Shown one piece after another: positions 25,882 through 33,661 of a stretch of DNA of 62,511 nt. Below the pieces are notes generated by a model. The model was given only the letters and a program-made list of their open reading frames with translations. It was not told where the DNA came from and searched no databases. Within the stretch, counting starts at the first letter, position 1. Each line of letters opens with the position of its first letter. A program made the translations under genes and the position numbers. Source of the stretch: an uncultured Dorea sp. (GTDB taxonomy: Bacteria; Bacillota; Clostridia; Lachnospirales; Lachnospiraceae); contig CAJUBG010000015.1 of assembly GCA_910584575.1 (NCBI GenBank), forward strand, positions 1 to 62,511, given 5' to 3'.

Positions 25882-26046
25882 TTATTCATTCATTTCATTC
25901 AGCGCATATTCCATACATTGAATAACTATTTTGTTAAAAGATAACTCATATTTTTTTGCAACATCTTGGGCTTGTTCAACTAATTCTTTGGGTAAACGTA
26001 ATGATTTATACTCATATTCTGTATACTCTTTTTTAGGTACGAACAC
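25882..26046 (-). CDS. Small ribbon-helix-helix-like protein (54 aa)
   Basis: A GTG-initiated frame preceded by AGAGGTG at good spacing. The protein has a basic/aromatic start, the strand-like segment YKSLRLPKELVEQAQ, and a helical rest (KYELSFNKIVIQCMEYAL), the pattern of Arc/MetJ-type ribbon-helix-helix DNA-binding proteins. It ends 42 bases before the Rpn-type nuclease on the same strand, so it is probably a regulator or antitoxin-like partner of that gene. A decayed copy of its 5' end lies about 200 bases upstream. Identity rests on pattern alone. Confidence 0.65.
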   Translation of the reverse strand: MFVPKKEYTEYEYKSLRLPKELVEQAQDVAKKYELSFNKIVIQCMEYALNEMNE

Positions 26047-26408
26047 ATTATCACCTCTTAAATTATTATAGTATATATATTATTGTGATAATATATTAGA
26101 TATATTATATATAATATACTATTTTTTATAGCTTACTTACTATATCTAGTAGATAACAATCTCATTTGTTGTTAGTTTCAATTATTTCATGTCAAGCCTA
26201 TTCAAGTCTATTCCATGTCTATATTTTGTTTTTTTCTTGGTATGAGCATATTATCATCTTTGAAGTATTGTATTATATTCTTTGCTGTGATAATATATCA
26301 GATATATAATATTAATTATAATATAATATATACTATAAAAAATTTTAATATTTGTGTAATTTTATGTAAAGAATAGGCATTAGGGGCAGAACTAAAAGGA
26401 GAGGAAAG
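26047..26408. other. AT-rich intergenic region with duplicated RHH promoter segment
   Basis: No intact gene was found. Two blocks, about 26031-26105 and 26229-26307, are diverged direct repeats of the start and promoter region of the small RHH-like gene; within them TGTGATAATATAT(T/C)AGATAT recurs at 26084 and 26286. TATAAT on the minus strand (26065-26070) is a likely -10 for the RHH-Rpn unit. The remainder is almost pure A and T. Confidence 0.6.
26208..26249 (-). pseudogene. Decayed second copy of the RHH gene start
   Basis: A minus-strand ATG after a degraded site (AAGATGATAAT) reads M-L-I-P-R-K-K-Q-N-I-D-M-E then stop, compared with M-F-V-P-K-K-E-Y in the intact gene. The upstream sequence is also related, showing a partial duplication that has lost the rest of the reading frame. 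Confidence 0.5.
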
Positions 26409-26870
26409 ATGTGGATAGGGAATAAAGGAAGAAAAAAGTTTTATTTTCTGATTTTTATTTTTATGGTGTTCTTATGTGGTATTTTGTATGGAAGAAAAAG
26501 ATATCCGGAGTGGAAAGAAGCACGTTCAGGGGTTCCGGATATTTATAGCAGTATGCTTGTTGACAATGAACAGAATTTAATAGTAATTGCAAATAGTAGC
26601 CGTATTGATGATAAAGAAGCATTTGCAAGACAGGTAATTCATATGTGTCAAGAAAATTCTTTTCACTCTGTTCGGTTTTCTACGGATTTAAGCGGATATC
26701 CGTCGGGGGTGAATATTATTGTTTATTTGAATGAAAAAGATGTCGATAGAAGAAAGCCAGTTTGTGAGATTGAATTTTCGACAGATGATAATAGTAAAAA
26801 TTATGATATAAAAAATAATGCGGACAAATTTCGACTCTATTTGGATGGAAAAGAAATTGAATTCTATTGA
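26409..26870 (+). CDS. Small membrane-anchored protein of unknown function
   Basis: 153 residues, not recognised. A basic start (GNKGRKK) precedes one hydrophobic helix (about 11-28) and an outside-facing domain of about 120 residues, which contains SSRIDDKEAFARQVIHMCQ and the strand-like GVNIIVYLNEKDV. AAAAGGAGAGG gives a good ribosome-binding site. It stands alone between two minus-strand genes in the AT-rich block. Base composition matches that block rather than the flanking chromosome. Confidence 0.7.
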   Translation: MWIGNKGRKKFYFLIFIFMVFLCGILYGRKRYPEWKEARSGVPDIYSSMLVDNEQNLIVIANSSRIDDKEAFARQVIHMCQENSFHSVRFSTDLSGYPSGVNIIVYLNEKDVDRRKPVCEIEFSTDDNSKNYDIKNNADKFRLYLDGKEIEFY

Positions 26871-26873
26871 TTG

Positions 26874-26913
26874 AGAAAAAAGCAGAGGAGGGAGATATTT
26901 TTAATCCTCCTCT
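26874..26913 (-). terminator. Intrinsic terminator of the RloA-like ATPase gene
   Basis: Read on the minus strand, AGAGGAGG pairs with CCTCCTCT and is followed by GCTTTTTTC. The first arm overlaps the last codons of the ATPase gene. Confidence 0.8.
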
Positions 26914-28070
26914 ATTGGAAATATAAGAGGATTATGAATAAAAGGTATAGCGCCATATTTTCCATTCAAGTATCCTTTACTAATATTTTCGTCTTTTCTT
27001 ATACTTTTTAATTCAGCTAGAGAATAAATTTCTGTGGAACGGGAAGATGATAGTTCAGTAAACCAGATTTGATCCCTTCTGAATTTAGTCAAATCTAACA
27101 AATTGGTATCGTGTGTACTAAAAATGAGTTGCCCCCTCGAATTTTGTTTTCCTTGTAAAATAAGGCGTAATATTTCATTGACAATACGAGGATGCAGACT
27201 AGTTTCTATTTCATCCCAAATTAGTATCTTGTCGTTCAGTATAATATCTATAATTGGACAAAAGACCTCGAAAAGCTTTTGTATTCCTTTTGATTCTTCC
27301 TTTAAATCAACGGATAAAATTCTGTAATCTAATTCTGGCGTTATATTGGTTTTCTCAAATTTTGTACGAATATTTTGAATAGGACATTCTAAGGAATTCA
27401 TGAACTTTATAAATAATGATTTTATATCAGGTTCATTTGTTAATCTCTCAATCGAATATTCCAGCCAGTTATTTACTTCCTGCGCAATCGGATAAAAAAT
27501 AAGGTCTTCTTTGAAAAAAAGAAATACAATTTCTGCTTCTTTTACGGCTGAATAATTTGCCGAAACAGCCAAAAACAATTTATTAGGTTTAGAAAAATTA
27601 AGTATTTTCTCAAAATCTTTTTTGAATTTATCTCCAAAAGTTATTTCGTTTAAAGCTCGGTCAAAGATTTTTGCCTGCTTTCCGTGAGGAAAATAGTATA
27701 AATATTCTGATAAGACTTGTTCCCTTGTATAAGACAGTCCATATGCGTACTGAGTATTTCCCTTCACAAACTGAAGGGTATATGTCGTAGGAGTTTCTGG
27801 AATAGACAATTTATGGGGGACTTGTCTGATTTTATCTCCTGGTTGGTGGTTATTACTGTTGCATACCAAGGATTTAAAAAAATTCAATGATTCCATAAAA
27901 CTTGTTTTCCCAGAGCCGTTCGCGCCATAAATGGAAGCAGCTTTATTAATTAAAAGTCCATTAAAGGGAATTAATAAATCTTCAAATGAGTTATCTTTGG
28001 AAGCAAGCATGGAAAATGTTACCTTTTCTTTTATAGATTTGTAATTTTCACAAGTATATTCCAAAATCAT
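26901..28070 (-). CDS. AAA/ABC-type ATPase, RloA/AbiL-like (COG1106 type)
   Basis: 389 residues: an SMC/OLD-like ATPase with the opening LEYTCENYKSIKEKVTFSM, Walker A GANGSGKTSF (about 49-58), a helical insertion, Walker B LIWDEIETSLHP, an H-loop in IFSTHDTNLL, and the closing motif GKYGAIPFI. Relatives occur in restriction-linked and abortive-infection loci, often with a second effector gene (RloB type). None follows here: the gene ends in a terminator, so it is an orphan or works with a distant partner. Located in AT-rich DNA together with the Rpn and RHH genes. Confidence 0.85.
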   Translation of the reverse strand: MILEYTCENYKSIKEKVTFSMLASKDNSFEDLLIPFNGLLINKAASIYGANGSGKTSFMESLNFFKSLVCNSNNHQPGDKIRQVPHKLSIPETPTTYTLQFVKGNTQYAYGLSYTREQVLSEYLYYFPHGKQAKIFDRALNEITFGDKFKKDFEKILNFSKPNKLFLAVSANYSAVKEAEIVFLFFKEDLIFYPIAQEVNNWLEYSIERLTNEPDIKSLFIKFMNSLECPIQNIRTKFEKTNITPELDYRILSVDLKEESKGIQKLFEVFCPIIDIILNDKILIWDEIETSLHPRIVNEILRLILQGKQNSRGQLIFSTHDTNLLDLTKFRRDQIWFTELSSSRSTEIYSLAELKSIRKDENISKGYLNGKYGAIPFIHNPLIFPIEED

Positions 28071-28146
28071 AGGGACACCTCTTAATTATAGTTAAATTTT
28101 ATTTTAATAATAGTATATACCAAAATAATAAAAAAACAATAAAAAT

Positions 28147-28276
28147 CACAAAAATAATAAATTAAAACCGTAGAAAATGAAGATAAAACACAAAAATTGA
28201 GAAAAATGCACAAAAATAGGTAGTATTTTGGCTTCCAACATATCTTGATACGGGTTTCCAGATAAAAATTTTTGTG
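28147..28276. repeat. Repeated CACAAAAAT motif between divergent genes
   Basis: CACAAAAAT occurs at 28147, 28189 and 28209 and inverted (ATTTTTGTG) at 28268, within 250 bases of gene-free AT-rich DNA between the ATPase and the radical SAM gene. It may be a regulator-binding cluster; low complexity weakens the case. Confidence 0.4.
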
Positions 28277-28338
28277 ATAAACTTATTTTTAAAGCAGATT
28301 ACATTAAGAAACAAAGAAAATTGAGTAGGAGAGAGGTC

Positions 28339-29241
28339 ATGGAGACAGTATGCACAGTATGTATGCACCATTGCAGTCTAAAGCCTGGACAGTGGGGTAT
28401 ATGCAGAGCCAGAAAGAATGAAGGAGGGAAGATTATCTGTGAAAATTACGGGCAGGTCACTTCACTGGCATTGGATCCGATTGAAAAGAAGCCGCTTGGG
28501 ATGTTCCGGCAGGGAAGTATGATTCTTTCTGTCGGAAGCTACGGCTGCAATCTCAGGTGTCCGTTCTGTCAAAATCATGAGATTTCTATGGCGTATAAGA
28601 AAAATGATAACGCAATGGAAACTTCGCAGAGGGTGGAGACGGTTTTTGTCTCTCCGCAGGCATTGGCGAAAGAAGCGCTAAAGTACGTTCAAAGGGCGGG
28701 AGAGTTTAAGCTTCCAAGGCATGGGAGTATGGGTAATATAGGCGTGGCATTTACCTATAATGAGCCGTTGGTGGGATGGGAGTATGTCCGTGATACGGCA
28801 AAGCTTGTGAAGAATATGGGGATGGTTAATGTGCTGGTCACGAACGGAACGGCGTCCAGAGAGGTTCTGGAAGAAATACTTCCGTATATGGATGCTATGA
28901 ATATTGATTTGAAAGCATTTCGAGAAGAAACTTACCGAAAGTATGGCGGAGATTTGGAGACGGTCAAAGAATTTATTGTTAGGGCGGCAGCGTCCTGCCA
29001 TGTGGAATTAACGACTTTGATTGTGCCTGGGGAGAATGACAGTGTAAAGGAGATGGAGGAGGAGGCGAGGTGGATTTCTTCTGTGGAGAAATCTGTTGGA
29101 AAGAAGCTTCCTCTCCATGTTACGCGCTTTTTCCCGCGGTATCGTATGAGGGACAGGGAGGCAACGGAGGTTCAGCGGGTATATGGGCTTGCGCAGAAGG
29201 CAAGGGAGTATCTGCCGTATGTGTTTGTGGGGAATTGTTGA
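28339..29241 (+). CDS. amrS: AmmeMemoRadiSam radical SAM protein
   Basis: 300 residues. The radical SAM cluster motif is YGCNLRCPFC, followed by the family's GVAFTYNEPLVGWEYV, LVTNGTASREVLEEI, NIDLKAFREE and LHVTRFFPRY; an extra N-terminal Cys motif (CTVCMHHCSL) is typical. Binds SAM and a 4Fe-4S cluster; substrate unknown, but linked to the MEMO/AMMECR1 protein. The ATG at 28339 follows AGGAGAGAGG; a TTG at 28321 is less likely. Its expected partner lies 3.4 kb upstream across foreign-looking DNA, so it now needs its own promoter in the AT-rich gap. Confidence 0.95.
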   Translation: METVCTVCMHHCSLKPGQWGICRARKNEGGKIICENYGQVTSLALDPIEKKPLGMFRQGSMILSVGSYGCNLRCPFCQNHEISMAYKKNDNAMETSQRVETVFVSPQALAKEALKYVQRAGEFKLPRHGSMGNIGVAFTYNEPLVGWEYVRDTAKLVKNMGMVNVLVTNGTASREVLEEILPYMDAMNIDLKAFREETYRKYGGDLETVKEFIVRAAASCHVELTTLIVPGENDSVKEMEEEARWISSVEKSVGKKLPLHVTRFFPRYRMRDREATEVQRVYGLAQKAREYLPYVFVGNC

Positions 29242-29281
29242 GTGGGAGATAGCACGAGCTTGTGGACAGGGAGTGGTTTAC

Positions 29282-29959
29282 ATGAAAAGAATATTATACC
29301 ATGGTTCAGAAAACATTATTGAGAAGCCAGATTATGCCAAAGGTGCGAAAACGAATGATTATGGAAAAGGATTTTATTGTACTGAAGATTTAGAACTTGC
29401 AAAAGAGTGGGCATGCAAAAAGCAGAAAAACGGATATGTGAATAAGTATGAACTCGATATGTCAAACTTGAATGTAATGAACCTAAACGATCCAGAATTT
29501 AATATCCTGAACTGGCTTGCACTTTTGGCTGTCCATAGGACTTACTGGCAGAATGGAAGTATTGCAGCTCAAGCAAAGACATATATCAGAGAAAATTTTC
29601 TAGTTGATATATCCAGTTATGATATTATAATCGGATATAGGGCGGATGATTCTTATTTTGCATTTGCGCAGGATTTTGTTTCAGGGGCGATTTCTCTTAA
29701 GAAGCTTGCCGATGCAATGTATCTTGGAAATCTTGGAGAGCAGATTGTGTTAAAGAGCCGTAAGGCATTTTCGGCAATTCAATATATGGGAAGTGAGACA
29801 GCAGAGTCGGAAGTATACTACATGAAAAAGATAGTAAGAGAACGTGAAGCAAGGATAGAATATCGGAGGAAACGCAAGCAGACGGCAGACGTAAATGAAG
29901 TGTATATTTTGGACATTATGAGAGAGGGAATGAAAAATGGTGATACACGCTTATTCTGA
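29282..29959 (+). CDS. DUF3990 ADP-ribosyltransferase-like protein, putative toxin
   Basis: 225 residues. The opening ILYHGSENII, then TNDYGKGFYCTEDLELAKEWA, is the signature of the DUF3990 family, related to ADP-ribosyltransferases, where the His-Gly-Ser and the Gly-rich aromatic motif line the NAD site. A later EQIVLKSRKAF could supply the catalytic Glu. It follows the radical SAM gene by 40 bases but is unrelated to it. The next gene overlaps its end and encodes an HTH protein, the layout of a toxin-antitoxin pair. Toxic activity is inferred; the target is unknown. Confidence 0.75.
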   Translation: MKRILYHGSENIIEKPDYAKGAKTNDYGKGFYCTEDLELAKEWACKKQKNGYVNKYELDMSNLNVMNLNDPEFNILNWLALLAVHRTYWQNGSIAAQAKTYIRENFLVDISSYDIIIGYRADDSYFAFAQDFVSGAISLKKLADAMYLGNLGEQIVLKSRKAFSAIQYMGSETAESEVYYMKKIVREREARIEYRRKRKQTADVNEVYILDIMREGMKNGDTRLF

Positions 29960-30578
29960 GGAATATCTGTATTCAGCACAGAGGATTATGGGAGATATGT
30001 TTGATTATGCGTCAGATTCGTACGAGATGGACTTGGATGTGTTCTTTGGTATGTTTCTGGTATCGGATGTGGCTTATCAGTTTCAGACAGGGAATCCTGG
30101 ATATGTGGCGGGTAAAACGGGCTGTGAACTGGTAAAAGAGGTAATTAGGCAGAGTGGGCTTTCGCTTCCTGAGCTTCCAGAGGAGATGTATCTGGATAAA
30201 TCGCCTGAATATTGGGCAGGGTGGGCGTTAGCGTTCTATCAGTGGTATACGGGAAAATCATTTCAGAGGATTCACAAGGCTGTATCAATCGATGAGATTT
30301 TAAAGATGTATCCGGCATTTCATGAGATGGATATTATGCAGTTTGCAGATGCTATGGATGAAAGGCTTGCCGGATTTTATACAGAGACGAATTTGGAACG
30401 TCTCAGGAATTATGCAGGGTTGTCTCAGAGTGAGCTTGCAAGGATTTCCAATGTTCCGGTCAAACAGATACGGCTCTTGGAACAAAGGCAGAGGAATATA
30501 AATCATACGAGAGCAATCACTGTGATGATGCTTGGGCGGGCTTTGGGATGCAGGTATGAGGATTTATTAGAAATCTAA
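29937..30578 (+). CDS. HTH (XRE) protein, putative antitoxin of the DUF3990 pair
   Basis: 213 residues. The C-terminal 60 or so form a Cro/C1-type helix-turn-helix (LERLRNYAGLSQSELARISN, then VPVKQIRLLEQ). The N-terminal 150 residues are acidic and helical, with no family I recognise; similar N-terminal regions may bind the ADP-ribosyltransferase partner. It overlaps that gene by 23 bases with AGAGGGAA before the ATG, so it is coupled to it. Antitoxin and autorepressor roles are inferred from gene order. Confidence 0.7.
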   Translation: MVIHAYSEEYLYSAQRIMGDMFDYASDSYEMDLDVFFGMFLVSDVAYQFQTGNPGYVAGKTGCELVKEVIRQSGLSLPELPEEMYLDKSPEYWAGWALAFYQWYTGKSFQRIHKAVSIDEILKMYPAFHEMDIMQFADAMDERLAGFYTETNLERLRNYAGLSQSELARISNVPVKQIRLLEQRQRNINHTRAITVMMLGRALGCRYEDLLEI

Positions 30579-30635
30579 AATATAAGCACAAGCCTGTATG
30601 TTATGTTCCCAAAACCATATGACAGGAATCTCATA

Positions 30636-30663
30636 TTGTCGTTTCTTTAAAAAAGCTTATAAT
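30636..30663 (+). promoter_or_regulatory. SigA-type promoter of the second LytTR operon
   Basis: TTGTCG, 16-base spacer, TATAAT, ending 32 bases before the response regulator ATG. Confidence 0.65.
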
Positions 30664-30695
30664 ATAACTTAGAGACAGCAAGGAGTGAGAGAAAG

Positions 30696-31436
30696 ATGTA
30701 TCGGATTGCCATATGTGATGACGACAGCAGGATACGCCGATTTTTACAGCAGACGATTGTAGAATCAGGAATCTCTTGTGTTGTGGATGAATTCCCCGAC
30801 GGAGTAAATCTGCTTGAAGGTTATACCCAGTGGGCTGATTCAGATGAATCTCCTCCGTCCGGCCATGGAGGGTATGATATCCTGTTTCTTGACATTGACA
30901 TGCCAAAGATGAATGGAATTGAGGCGGCAAAAAGAATCCGGACAATGGACCGGAGGGTAAAGATTATCTACGTAACAGGTTATCAGGATTATATGGGAAA
31001 ATCCTTCGAGGTACATCCATTCTCCTTCCTGCTTAAACCCGTCAAAAAGGAGGAGGTTGTCAGGCAGATAAGAGAAGCGCTGCTGTACAGCAGGGAAGAA
31101 GAAAGAGAGGTTCTCCTTCGGCTTAAGACGACAGAGGGCGTGGAGGAATTTACGGTGTCGGATATCTACTATCTGGAATACCAGAGCCGGAAGCTTCGTT
31201 TTGTCACGAAACAGGGGGAAAGTCTGGTTCGCGGGAAGATTTCCGAATACCTGGAAAAGCTTGAACCCTATGGATTTGCCTCGCCCCACAAGAGTTTTGC
31301 GGTCAATCTTGGACATGTAAAGTCTATACGGGGATACGATATTATCATGATGAACGGAGAGAGGATTCCGCTGTCGCAGAAACGGTCCGTAGAGTTTCGG
31401 GGATTGTTGGGCAAATATCAGGCAGACCGGCTATAA
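30696..31436 (+). CDS. LytTR-family response regulator
   Basis: 246 residues: receiver domain with CDDDSR, Asp66 in LFLDIDMP and Lys in LLKPVKK, then a LytTR DNA-binding domain (about 145-240; SDIYYLEYQSRKL, ASPHKSFAVNLGHV). Forms a standard pair with the GHKL kinase 45 bases downstream. GCAAGGAGTGAG ribosome-binding site. Targets may include the lipoprotein and DUF3784 genes that follow in the same direction. Confidence 0.93.
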   Translation: MYRIAICDDDSRIRRFLQQTIVESGISCVVDEFPDGVNLLEGYTQWADSDESPPSGHGGYDILFLDIDMPKMNGIEAAKRIRTMDRRVKIIYVTGYQDYMGKSFEVHPFSFLLKPVKKEEVVRQIREALLYSREEEREVLLRLKTTEGVEEFTVSDIYYLEYQSRKLRFVTKQGESLVRGKISEYLEKLEPYGFASPHKSFAVNLGHVKSIRGYDIIMMNGERIPLSQKRSVEFRGLLGKYQADRL

Positions 31437-31480
31437 GTTTCAGAAACGAAGCCGTATCGGGCCGAAGGAGGGGAGAAACA

Positions 31481-32785
31481 GTGAATTGGGAAGAAACGGT
31501 CATGTGGAACGAAACCCTGATAACCATGGAAACAGTCGTGCTGACTCTGTGTACCTGGTATTTCCTGAGCCATACGGAGAAGAATGTTGAGGGGAAAAGG
31601 CGATATCGTTTCGCAGCGCTGCTTCTTTACTGGGCCGGTTTTGCAGGAATTACATTTGGGATGAAATATAATAGCTATGTCACGCTGGTTCTTCCGGCTT
31701 ACATGACTGTAATGACAATGGCGGCAGGATATAGCCTGTATAACCGCCGAACAATCTATGTTTTTTATTACTTTTTATTTCCTGTGACCATTGTAGCTGC
31801 CCAGATATTTATTAACTATTTGATGTATGGGTATATGTCGGCTCGATGGGGAACGATTGTTTTTGATTATTATCTGGAAAATGTGGTGTTAATGATCAGG
31901 CAGTTGACGGAAATTCTTTTGACCGGCGTGTGGGTGGTATTGCTCAACAGACGAAAATACGAGGATGTGAAGGGAGTGTGGTTCGCGGGCTTGTTCATTC
32001 CTCCGGTTATCACAGTATTTATTATTTTTTCCCTGATTTGTATAGGAAATGTATTCATGCAGATGTATGGAATTTTCCTTATTATTGCAGATATTTTCTT
32101 TCTGGTGTTTATGAATCTTTATATCTGGTATTTATTTTCCTACCAGTCGAGGAATAAGAAGTTAAGGGCAGAGCTTGAGCTTTGGCGAAAGCAGAGTGAG
32201 ATGCAGTATCAATACTATGAGAGAGTGGAGGGGCAATATTTGGCATCCCGCAAAATGATTCATGACATGAGGAATCATCTTGCGGCGATTGAGGCTCTGA
32301 AAGAGCAGGACGGGGCAAAGGGAAGGGAATATTTGAGGGATATGCACCAGATGTTGGATTCCCTTGCGCTGGTCAGTTATACCGATAACCGTATGCTGAA
32401 TATTATTTTGAATGAAAAGTCGAAGGCAGCGAAAGAGTCGGGGATTGAGATGGATATCCGAATCGGGGAGATTAGCCTTAGACATATGCGGGATATGGAT
32501 ATCACGACTATATTTGCTAATCTGTTGGACAATGCGCTTGAGGCGGCGGCGCAGGCTAAAGGGGAGAGGCGGATTGAATTTCGGGCGGACAGATTTCATG
32601 AGTTTGCGGCGGTAAGGATTTGGAACACGGCAGGTTTGCGGCAGGGAAGAAAGAAGGAGGGCGAAAGGCTGCACATGGGGATTGGCCTTATCAATGTGCG
32701 CCATACCCTGGAGAAATACGGCGGGGGGATGATGACGGAGGAATCAGAGAATGAGTTTGTCGTGAAGCTAACGATTCCCGACTAG
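31481..32785 (+). CDS. GHKL sensor histidine kinase
   Basis: 434 residues. Six or so membrane segments (to about residue 210), then a coiled region with His261 in MIHDMRNHL, an N-box (FANLLDNALEAA) and a glycine loop (MGIGLINVRHTLEKYGGG). Starts at a GTG seven bases after AGGAGGGGAG. Cognate to the LytTR regulator immediately upstream. Sensed signal unknown. Confidence 0.92.
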   Translation: MNWEETVMWNETLITMETVVLTLCTWYFLSHTEKNVEGKRRYRFAALLLYWAGFAGITFGMKYNSYVTLVLPAYMTVMTMAAGYSLYNRRTIYVFYYFLFPVTIVAAQIFINYLMYGYMSARWGTIVFDYYLENVVLMIRQLTEILLTGVWVVLLNRRKYEDVKGVWFAGLFIPPVITVFIIFSLICIGNVFMQMYGIFLIIADIFFLVFMNLYIWYLFSYQSRNKKLRAELELWRKQSEMQYQYYERVEGQYLASRKMIHDMRNHLAAIEALKEQDGAKGREYLRDMHQMLDSLALVSYTDNRMLNIILNEKSKAAKESGIEMDIRIGEISLRHMRDMDITTIFANLLDNALEAAAQAKGERRIEFRADRFHEFAAVRIWNTAGLRQGRKKEGERLHMGIGLINVRHTLEKYGGGMMTEESENEFVVKLTIPD

Positions 32786-32821
32786 TGGAAAAAGGATTTC
32801 AGAGAAAGGAGAGAAGGATTT

Positions 32822-33244
32822 ATGAAAACAAGAAGAACAGGGTATATTATAGGTATTTTAATGCTGGCAGGAATGTTGGCGGGATGCGCGGGGAGCCAAA
32901 AGCTGCCGGATGGATTCGATGAGGAGGAGGTGAAAGCAGCGGCAGAAGAAGTAGTAGAACTTCTGAACGACGGGGACGTGGATACTCTTGTGGATGAGAA
33001 ATGGAATTCTACGATGAAAAGTATGGCGGATAAGGATATGATAACAAAGGATGTGCTTCCAATTATGGAGGACCTGGGCGCGTTTGAAGAATTTGACAAG
33101 GAAGCGGTCACGGGAAGCAAGGACAAGGATACTGAGCAGGAATTTGCGGTTGCAATTATAATAGGAAAGTATGAGAAGCGAAAGGCACAGTTTACCATAT
33201 CCTTTGACGAAGATATGAAGGTGGGCGGTTTCTATATTAAATAA
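32822..33244 (+). CDS. Lipoprotein, DUF3887-like
   Basis: 140 residues. A signal sequence ends in a lipobox (MLAGC, Cys22), so it is anchored to the outer face of the membrane. The body (DEEEVKAAAEEVVELLNDGD onward) is an NTF2-like fold of the DUF3887 type. Strong AGAAAGGAGAGAAGG site. It follows the kinase by 36 bases and overlaps nothing; the DUF3784 gene begins 11 bases later. Function unknown. Confidence 0.82.
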   Translation: MKTRRTGYIIGILMLAGMLAGCAGSQKLPDGFDEEEVKAAAEEVVELLNDGDVDTLVDEKWNSTMKSMADKDMITKDVLPIMEDLGAFEEFDKEAVTGSKDKDTEQEFAVAIIIGKYEKRKAQFTISFDEDMKVGGFYIK

Positions 33245-33255
33245 AGGTGATATGT

Positions 33256-33594
33256 ATGGGTATCGATGCAAAGATTTGCGGAGTATTGAGTATTATTTTC
33301 TTGGGAATGGCGATTTTGTTTGGAATTATGAAGGGGAAGGCGGCAATCCTGATTGCCGGATTTAATACGATGCCCAAAGAGCAGAGGCAGCAGTATGACA
33401 GGGAGAGGATGAGTGAGGACCAGAGAAATATATTCCTTTTGTGGGCGGTAATTCTTGGAGTCGGCGGCGTCCTGTCTTACCTTTTTTCATGGAAATATGG
33501 GGCGGATATAGCGATGCTTATCTGGCTGGTTGTATTTTTTCGGGATGTGCATCTGGATGAGGAGAAGGCGTTTGGTAAGTACCGGCTGAAGTAA
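33256..33594 (+). CDS. DUF3784-like small membrane protein
   Basis: 112 residues with two or three hydrophobic segments (near 8-24, 61-75 and 83-98) around a central soluble loop (GFNTMPKEQRQQYDRERM), the hallmark of DUF3784. A GTG nine bases earlier is in frame, but the ATG at 33256, six bases after AAAGGTGAT, is preferred. Co-directional with the two-component operon. Function unknown. Confidence 0.82.
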   Translation: MGIDAKICGVLSIIFLGMAILFGIMKGKAAILIAGFNTMPKEQRQQYDRERMSEDQRNIFLLWAVILGVGGVLSYLFSWKYGADIAMLIWLVVFFRDVHLDEEKAFGKYRLK

Positions 33595-33661
33595 AGGAGT
33601 GACATTTGGGGGAAATGGGCTTATAATGTTCTTGGAAGATGTGGTGAGAGGATGTGGCAGA

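Noticed and set aside
28147..28276. CACAAAAAT repeats considered as a CRISPR remnant
   Set aside because: Nine-base units with uneven spacing in low-complexity DNA, one copy inverted, and no cas genes anywhere in the window.
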